DNA of 46,065 bases. Origin: Paenibacillus timonensis. GTDB lineage: Bacteria > Bacillota > Bacilli > Paenibacillales > Paenibacillaceae. The translations under genes and the position numbers were made by a program. Position 1 is the first letter of the stretch; the number at the start of each line of letters is the position of its first letter. Location: positions 1 to 46,065 of the forward strand of contig NZ_JAKSXN010000043.1 in NCBI RefSeq assembly GCF_022427145.1, read 5' to 3'. Shown here one piece after another: positions 41,886 to 46,065 of this stretch. The notes under the pieces were generated by a model. The model ran no database searches and was not told the origin of the DNA. It saw nothing but the letters and a program-made list of their open reading frames with translations.

Positions 41886-41899
41886 AAAAAGCGTTTACA
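41886..41899 (+). promoter_or_regulatory. cre-like site upstream of the SDR/AKR/ThuA genes
   Basis: AAAAAGCGTTTACA matches the Bacillus cre consensus except at the first two positions. It lies about 70 bp before the SDR start and so could mediate CcpA control. Confidence 0.35.
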
Positions 41900-41969
41900 A
41901 TAAAGAGACCGCGGCCTCGAACAGGATGAGCAGGAGCAGGTAGGCTTCGGAGAAGGGGAGTGGACGGCA

Positions 41970-42698
41970 ATGAGTTATACGGCATTGGTGACCGGCGCCG
42001 ATCACGGCATCGGACTCGAGCTGGTGCGCAAGCTGCTGGAGGAAGGGCACCGGGTATTTGCCGGGAGGTTCAACTCGGCGGATCAGGGACTGCCAGAGCT
42101 GGTTTCGGCGTACGGCGAACAGTTGATCCTCGTGGATCTGGACGTAGGCAGCGATGCCAGCGTGCAGGCGGCAGCCGCCAAGGTTCGGGAGCATACGGAT
42201 TCGCTGGACCTGCTGATCAATAATGCGGCGATTTTGGGGGACATCGAAACGACGGTGCTCGGCGAGTTAAACTTCGAAGAAATGCTGCAGGTCTTTAACG
42301 TCAACGCTTTAGGCGGCCTTCGGGTGACGAATGCGCTGATCGGTTTGATCCTAAACAGCGAAGCGCGCACGATCGCCAATATCTCCTCGGAGGCGGGAAG
42401 CATCGGTCAGTGCTACCGAGACAGTTGGTTCGCGTATACGATGTCGAAGGCGGCGGTGAATATGCACTCGAACGTCGTACATAACGGCGTGAAAACGCAA
42501 GGCGGGCAAGTGCTGGTGCTGCATCCGGGCTGGGTGCAGACGTTTATGCGCGGGGAGAAGGATTCTGCCGCTACCCTTACGCCGGAGCAATCGGCCGGCA
42601 GGCTCTGGGGGATTATCCGCGAGGCGATGGAGCGGCAGGGCGGACCGTCGGAGGCACCGGTATTTCTTGACGTGGATGGACATATCTTACCGTGGTAG
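41970..42698 (+). CDS. Short-chain dehydrogenase/reductase
   Basis: A 242-residue SDR. The cofactor motif is VTGADHGIGLELVR (residues 7-20), the NNAA structural motif is LLINNAAILGD, the catalytic Ser is in NISSEAGS, and the YxxxK motif is YTMSK. The glycine motif followed by GRFNSAD hints at NADP preference. It follows the fuc operon after a terminator and a cre-like site, and is followed by aldo/keto reductase and ThuA genes on the same strand. A role in sugar or lactaldehyde reduction is possible. The substrate is unknown. Confidence 0.85.
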   Translation: MSYTALVTGADHGIGLELVRKLLEEGHRVFAGRFNSADQGLPELVSAYGEQLILVDLDVGSDASVQAAAAKVREHTDSLDLLINNAAILGDIETTVLGELNFEEMLQVFNVNALGGLRVTNALIGLILNSEARTIANISSEAGSIGQCYRDSWFAYTMSKAAVNMHSNVVHNGVKTQGGQVLVLHPGWVQTFMRGEKDSAATLTPEQSAGRLWGIIREAMERQGGPSEAPVFLDVDGHILPW

Positions 42699-42747
42699 AT
42701 CGGTAGTTGGGAATCCGAATCTAAGTGAATGATGGAGGAATCGACAA

Positions 42748-43725
42748 ATGCAATATACGTACTTGGGACGTTCCGGATTAAAAGTAAGCAAGTTATGCCT
42801 GGGCACGATGAACTTCGGGGTGAACACCGACGAGAAGGAAGCGTTCCGGATTATGGACGCGGCGCTGGATGCGGGCGTGAACTTTTTTGATACGGCCAAT
42901 ATTTACGGATGGGGCGAAAACGCCGGGAAGACGGAAGAAATCATCGGCCGCTGGTTTGCCCAAGGCGGAGGCCGCCGCGAGAAAGTCGTGCTGGCCACCA
43001 AGGTTCATGGCGATATGAGCGATCCCCTGGATGGACCCAACAGCCCGGCCGGGTTGTCGTCTTACAAAATCCGCCGGCATCTGGAGGGCTCGCTGCGCCG
43101 GCTGCAAACCGACCACATCGAGCTGTACCAAATGCACCATATCGACCGCAATGTTTCTTGGGATGAATTATGGGAAGCGTTCCAGGTTTCCATTACGCAA
43201 GGAAAAATCGGTTATGTCGGCTCAAGTAACTTTGCCGGATGGGACCTGGTGAAGGCGCAATATGAGGCCAAGAACCGCCACATGCTTGGCCTCGTCTCGG
43301 AGCAGCACAAATATAACCTACTCTGCCGTGTGCCGGAGCTGGAGGTGCTGCCCGCGGCCGAGCATCTCGGGATCGGCGTCGTCGCCTGGAGCCCGCTCGA
43401 AGGCGGATTGCTCGGCGGCAACGCGGCGAAGAAGCAGGTCGGCTCGCGTACGGCGAACGACAACCGCTACGAGCAGTTCCGGCCGCAGCTTGAAGCGTTC
43501 TCGGCTTTATGCCGGGAACTGGGCGAAAGCGAGGCCAACGTAGCGTTGGCTTGGACGCTGGTGCATCCGGCCATGACCGCGCCGATTATCGGACCGCGTA
43601 CGCTGGAGCAGTTCCAGGACACGCTGCGGGTGGTGGACATCAAGCTGGATGAGGCCGTGCTGAAGAGACTCGATGAGATTTTCCCGGGCCCGGGCGGCTC
43701 GGCACCTCAAGCTTACGCTTGGTAA
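42748..43725 (+). CDS. Aldo/keto reductase
   Basis: A 325-residue NADPH-dependent reductase of the YajO/YghZ-like AKR group. The opening MQYTYLGRSGLKVSKLCLGT, the catalytic Asp/Tyr region NFFDTANIYGWGENAG, the Lys in VLATKVHGDM and the His in YQMHHIDR form the tetrad. The C-terminal cofactor block is APIIGPRTLEQFQD. It starts at ATG 42748 behind GGAGGAA, 49 bases after the SDR. In a fucose context it could reduce L-lactaldehyde or another aldehyde. This is a positional guess. Confidence 0.9.
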   Translation: MQYTYLGRSGLKVSKLCLGTMNFGVNTDEKEAFRIMDAALDAGVNFFDTANIYGWGENAGKTEEIIGRWFAQGGGRREKVVLATKVHGDMSDPLDGPNSPAGLSSYKIRRHLEGSLRRLQTDHIELYQMHHIDRNVSWDELWEAFQVSITQGKIGYVGSSNFAGWDLVKAQYEAKNRHMLGLVSEQHKYNLLCRVPELEVLPAAEHLGIGVVAWSPLEGGLLGGNAAKKQVGSRTANDNRYEQFRPQLEAFSALCRELGESEANVALAWTLVHPAMTAPIIGPRTLEQFQDTLRVVDIKLDEAVLKRLDEIFPGPGGSAPQAYAW

Positions 43726-43744
43726 AAAGGAGTGACCGACGGAC

Positions 43745-44383
43745 ATGAGCAATTCGCGGAAAAAAGCATGGGTGATCGGGAATAACGCCGATGCGCCTTA
43801 CCATCCGCTGAACGCGGTGGAAGAAGAGCTGGGACGGATCCTGCAGGAGGATTTTCAGCTTACGACCAGCCTGGATTACGGCATGCTGGCCGCTGGAAAA
43901 CTGGAGGAGTACGACCTTTGCATCTCATATACGGACCGCTGGGAGGACGCGGTGAGCGCGGAGCAGGCGGCGGGGCTACTCACTTACGTGGCGAACGGCG
44001 GCGGGCTGCTTGTCGTGCATAACGGCATTTCTTTGCAGGTCCGTCCGGAGCTAGCCCAGTTGATCGGCGCCAAGTTTACGGAGCATCCGCCTTACACGGA
44101 GCTTGAGTTTCAGGTCGTGTCCGGCGCCGGGCATCCGCTCGTGGACGGGATCGAACCGTTTGTGCTGGCGGAAGAACCTTACCGCTTCGAATTCGATCCG
44201 TTTTGCGCCAAAGTGGTGCTGCTCACATACCGCCATGAGGGCCAGGATTGGCCGGCGGCCTGGGCGCATTCCTATGGACTCGGCAAGGTTGTGTTCCTGA
44301 TGCCGGGGCATCATCTGCCTTCGTTCCAGCATCCCGAAGTGGCGAAGCTGCTGCGGGGCGGGGCGAAGTGGGCGGCTAGATAA
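43745..44383 (+). CDS. ThuA-like domain protein
   Basis: A 212-residue protein with the class I glutamine amidotransferase-like ThuA fold. Typical blocks are WVIGNNADAPYHP at the start, LCISYTDRWEDAVSAEQAAG, LLTYVANGGGLLVVHNG and GLGKVVFLMPGHH. ThuA proteins are linked to trehalose/maltitol and other disaccharide use in rhizobia, with no settled reaction. It lies 19 bases after the aldo/keto reductase, preceded by an AAAGGAGTGA site, and is followed by a terminator, so it closes the operon. It probably takes part in sugar metabolism. Confidence 0.85.
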   Translation: MSNSRKKAWVIGNNADAPYHPLNAVEEELGRILQEDFQLTTSLDYGMLAAGKLEEYDLCISYTDRWEDAVSAEQAAGLLTYVANGGGLLVVHNGISLQVRPELAQLIGAKFTEHPPYTELEFQVVSGAGHPLVDGIEPFVLAEEPYRFEFDPFCAKVVLLTYRHEGQDWPAAWAHSYGLGKVVFLMPGHHLPSFQHPEVAKLLRGGAKWAAR

Positions 44384-44391
44384 GTAAGGGA

Positions 44392-44419
44392 GAACTGGTC
44401 TTGGACCAGTTCTTTTTTT
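44392..44419 (+). terminator. Rho-independent terminator after ThuA gene
   Basis: GAACTGGTC (44392-44400) pairs perfectly with GACCAGTTC (44404-44412) with a 3-base loop and a seven-T tail. Confidence 0.9.
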
Positions 44420-44525
44420 ATGGACATTCCCCTCTGTTCTGTCGCCTTTTAACTATTATCCCGTTAGGTCAGGTTAATGAAGTAACAGACAGGCTCAGAG
44501 AAGTAAAAAGGTTAAGGAGATCGAG

Positions 44526-44573
44526 ATAGATTGATAGATATAGATAGATTGATTAGGGCAGATAGACGATGTT
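44526..44573. repeat. Short GATA/GATT simple repeat
   Basis: The 306-base gap 44384-44689 holds the terminator above and this AT-rich run of imperfect GATAGATT units. I see no gene and no clear transposon end in it. Confidence 0.4.
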
Positions 44574-44689
44574 GGATATATAGGCGAACTTGTTATTGAG
44601 CTGTAGGTTCCCTGGATCTTCTCTATGCCTCACTCAAAACTACTTAAACTAAGTTGCACACACCACCACTGATCTGAACAGCGCTTTAA

Positions 44690-45601
44690 CTAGGCCACAG
44701 CTGTAAGGTGCGTTTGTGTCTTTCGTACGATCAGTTCGTGGTAAGAGATTGACGGAATCTCCATACACATGTGAAGCAACTTTGGTAACATTTGTTGCAT
44801 TTCTCCCGAGTGGATTTGATAAAGTCGGCGGCGTACGGTGAACTCGTTCAGATAAGCTTGCAAATACTTAATCCCCAAGGCCACATACGTACTCTTCAGG
44901 GATTCCCACGCCTTTCTTACGACTCTCCGCAAGGGAAGATATAGGCGAAAAGTCAGCGGGAAAGCCTGAAACACCGAGCTCTGGGCATCTACATACCTAT
45001 TTATGAAAGTGGCAATTTCGTGACGGTTTGCCTCTACCCCGTCCCCTCTCTTCTGCGACACCAAATGGATCTTCACATGCTCCGGCTCTCCCGATTCCGT
45101 AACCGTACAGCCGACCACAACCGCAGTGGCATAGGAGTGAGGAAGCCGTTGGTGCCGGAACGCATCTACCCCATAGTGATCGCTGGTCACCTTCACTTCT
45201 CCGCTCAAGAGTTCCCTAGCATCAAATTCGCCGAGGGTGTATCGAATTTTGTGAAGCATTAACCAAGCGGTCTTGTAGGTGACACGAATCACCTGACTCA
45301 GCCGCATCGCCGAGATGCCGTCGGGGAGCAGGAATAACTCCAGAGCTTGAAACCACTTCAACAGGGGCAAATGTGTCCCTTCAAAAATCGTACCAACCAA
45401 AGGGGATGTCTGATGTGAACAACTTCTACACTCAAATAATGGGATCCGGCGGGAGGTTAAACGGGTACAACGGGTGTATGCGCAGAGGGGACAAATGAAG
45501 CCGTTCGGCCACTTCACAGCGACTAAAGCTTCTAGGCAGTCCTCTTCATTATGGTAGCAACTGTTGAATTTTTGCATCTCCTGCTCCATATTAACTCCCA
45601 T
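44690..45601 (-). CDS. IS1595/ISXO2-type transposase-like protein with altered active site
   Basis: About 303 residues. The N-terminal zinc ribbon of IS1595 transposases is clear (CPLCAYTRC, then FECRSCSHQTS), as is the following helical block TIFEGTHLPLLKWFQALELF. The DDE-fold part begins LLSGEVKVTSDHYG where active relatives read close to GEVEVDEVFIGG, so the first catalytic Asp is not at its usual place. A C-terminal KAWESLKSTYVALG block matches the end of the fold. ATG 45601 lies nine bases after AGGGAGG; 45607 and 45589 are alternatives. No terminal inverted repeats were found. It may be a domesticated or decayed transposase. Two LexA-like boxes lie upstream. Confidence 0.75.
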   Translation of the reverse strand: MGVNMEQEMQKFNSCYHNEEDCLEALVAVKWPNGFICPLCAYTRCTRLTSRRIPLFECRSCSHQTSPLVGTIFEGTHLPLLKWFQALELFLLPDGISAMRLSQVIRVTYKTAWLMLHKIRYTLGEFDARELLSGEVKVTSDHYGVDAFRHQRLPHSYATAVVVGCTVTESGEPEHVKIHLVSQKRGDGVEANRHEIATFINRYVDAQSSVFQAFPLTFRLYLPLRRVVRKAWESLKSTYVALGIKYLQAYLNEFTVRRRLYQIHSGEMQQMLPKLLHMCMEIPSISYHELIVRKTQTHLTAVA

Positions 45602-45633
45602 GACCATGAACCTCCCTGATAAGAAAAAAATAA

Positions 45634-45674
45634 GCACATATGTTCGTGTTTTTATTCTACCAAACATACGTTCT
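45634..45674 (-). promoter_or_regulatory. LexA-like boxes upstream of the transposase-like gene
   Basis: The minus strand carries AGAACGTATGTTTG (45674-45661), identical to the 14-mer at 18231-18244. A second site, CGAACATATGTGCT (45647-45634), has a perfect left half of the Bacillus SOS box. Confidence 0.45.
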
Positions 45675-45678
45675 TAAT

Positions 45679-45819
45679 TCAAGAAGAAAATTCCAAATTC
45701 ATTCTTTCTCTCAGCAAAACAATAAGTTCATCGTTTCTCACTGGAAAATCACGCTTTATATGCCCTAACTCCTTAACGAAAGGGATACTACAGCCTCGTG
45801 AATCCTTAGCGAATGAAAT
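45679..45819 (-). pseudogene. Possible C-terminal fragment of an unknown protein
   Basis: The minus strand encodes FAKDSRGCSIPFVKELGHIK, then DFPVRNDELIVLLRERMNLEFSS, about 45 coding-like residues ending in a stop just upstream of the LexA-like box. No start codon precedes it. Upstream, the frame dissolves into low-complexity Ser/Phe/Leu sequence from a simple repeat. It is either a gene tail cut off by the repeat or a chance open frame. I do not recognise it. Confidence 0.3.
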
Positions 45820-45834
45820 GATAAGAGGAAAATG

Positions 45835-46065
45835 AAAAAAAGCTAAGAAAAGAAGAAAGTGAAAGATGAAGAAAATGAAGAAAATGAAGAAAATGACGGA
45901 AATGAATAATTTGAAGGAAAGAGAAGCAACGATCGGGACGAATGGGGCGGAAGAGATGAAAGAAATCAAAGAGATCAAAGAGATGAAAGAATGAAAGAGA
46001 TGAAAGAATGAAAGAGATGAAAGAGATGAAAGAGATGAAAGAGATGAAAGAGACAAAGGAGACAA
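45835..46065. repeat. Purine-rich low-complexity tract with 9-bp tandem units
   Basis: A long A/G-rich stretch begins with GAAGAAAAT units (about 45868-45900). It ends with many near-perfect GATGAAAGA units (about 45955-46050) running to the window edge. The open frames it generates on both strands are artefacts of the repeat. Confidence 0.7.

Noticed and set aside
44384..45700. Complete insertion sequence with ends
   Set aside because: No convincing terminal inverted repeats or target duplication could be found on either side of the transposase-like gene.
45866..46000. Plus-strand frame encoding MKKMKKMKKM-type repeat peptide
   Set aside because: It arises directly from the tandem simple repeat and has no proper ribosome site.

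Overview
The window reads as a chromosomal segment of a Paenibacillus-like Firmicute. Support for this comes from strong AGGAGG-type ribosome sites, sigma-A style promoters, a giant S-layer-homology (SLH) enzyme, a YesM/YesN two-component pair, several AraC-type regulators and many glycoside hydrolases. Coding DNA is fairly GC-rich and the intergenic gaps are AT-rich. This is inferred from gene content only. No rRNA, tRNA or CRISPR array was seen.

Layout. 1-2000: a self-regulated ABC transporter operon (ATPase, permease, GntR) with a palindromic operator on its promoter. 2000-6850: GH27 glycosidase plus AraC regulator, a metallo-beta-lactamase-fold hydrolase, and a MerR/SDR pair with a textbook 19-bp-spacer MerR promoter. 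6900-13100: a decayed coding remnant, a 1599-residue secreted GH27-X2-SLH enzyme, and a GH43 enzyme behind a XylR-like operator. 13280-14500: an oxalate-decarboxylase-like bicupin. 14494-18490: a compact phage-derived module with a Cro/C1 repressor, an ImmA metalloprotease, a small partner protein, an XhlA-like protein, a candidate type I toxin/antisense RNA pair, an endolysin, a holin and a small WYL-like protein. It has an operator array and LexA-like boxes but no phage structural genes. 18600-30000: a carbohydrate-acid/amino-sugar locus holding DUF4127, a metallo-amidohydrolase, a DgaE-like PLP lyase, a KDGP aldolase (frameshifted), a KDG kinase, a GntR/UTRA regulator, a GH130 phosphorylase and a sugar ABC importer (second permease frameshifted). 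30200-36000: YesM-like kinase, YesN-like regulator and a GH3 enzyme. 36280-44400: an AraC regulator divergent from an L-fucose operon (isomerase, aldolase, RhaB-like kinase, mutarotase), then SDR, aldo/keto reductase and ThuA-like genes. 44690-46065: an IS1595-type transposase-like gene with unusual active-site residues and a low-complexity tract.

The most informative non-coding signal is a promoter architecture shared by three transcription units (upstream of DUF4127, GH130 and the ABC importer). Each has two GGATATT-like direct repeats exactly 21 bp apart, the second starting exactly 26 bp before the first base of the -10 hexamer. This is the geometry of a site for an AraC/YesN-type activator, and the YesMN pair encoded next to these genes is the natural candidate. 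It ties DUF4127, the Dga-type enzymes, GH130 and the importer into one probable regulon for uptake and breakdown of an unidentified glycan.

Two genes of that regulon carry apparent single-base insertions. Either the system is decaying or the assembly has indels. The phage-like region is a second candidate for an undescribed unit: a repressor/protease switch controlling lysis genes with SOS-type sites.
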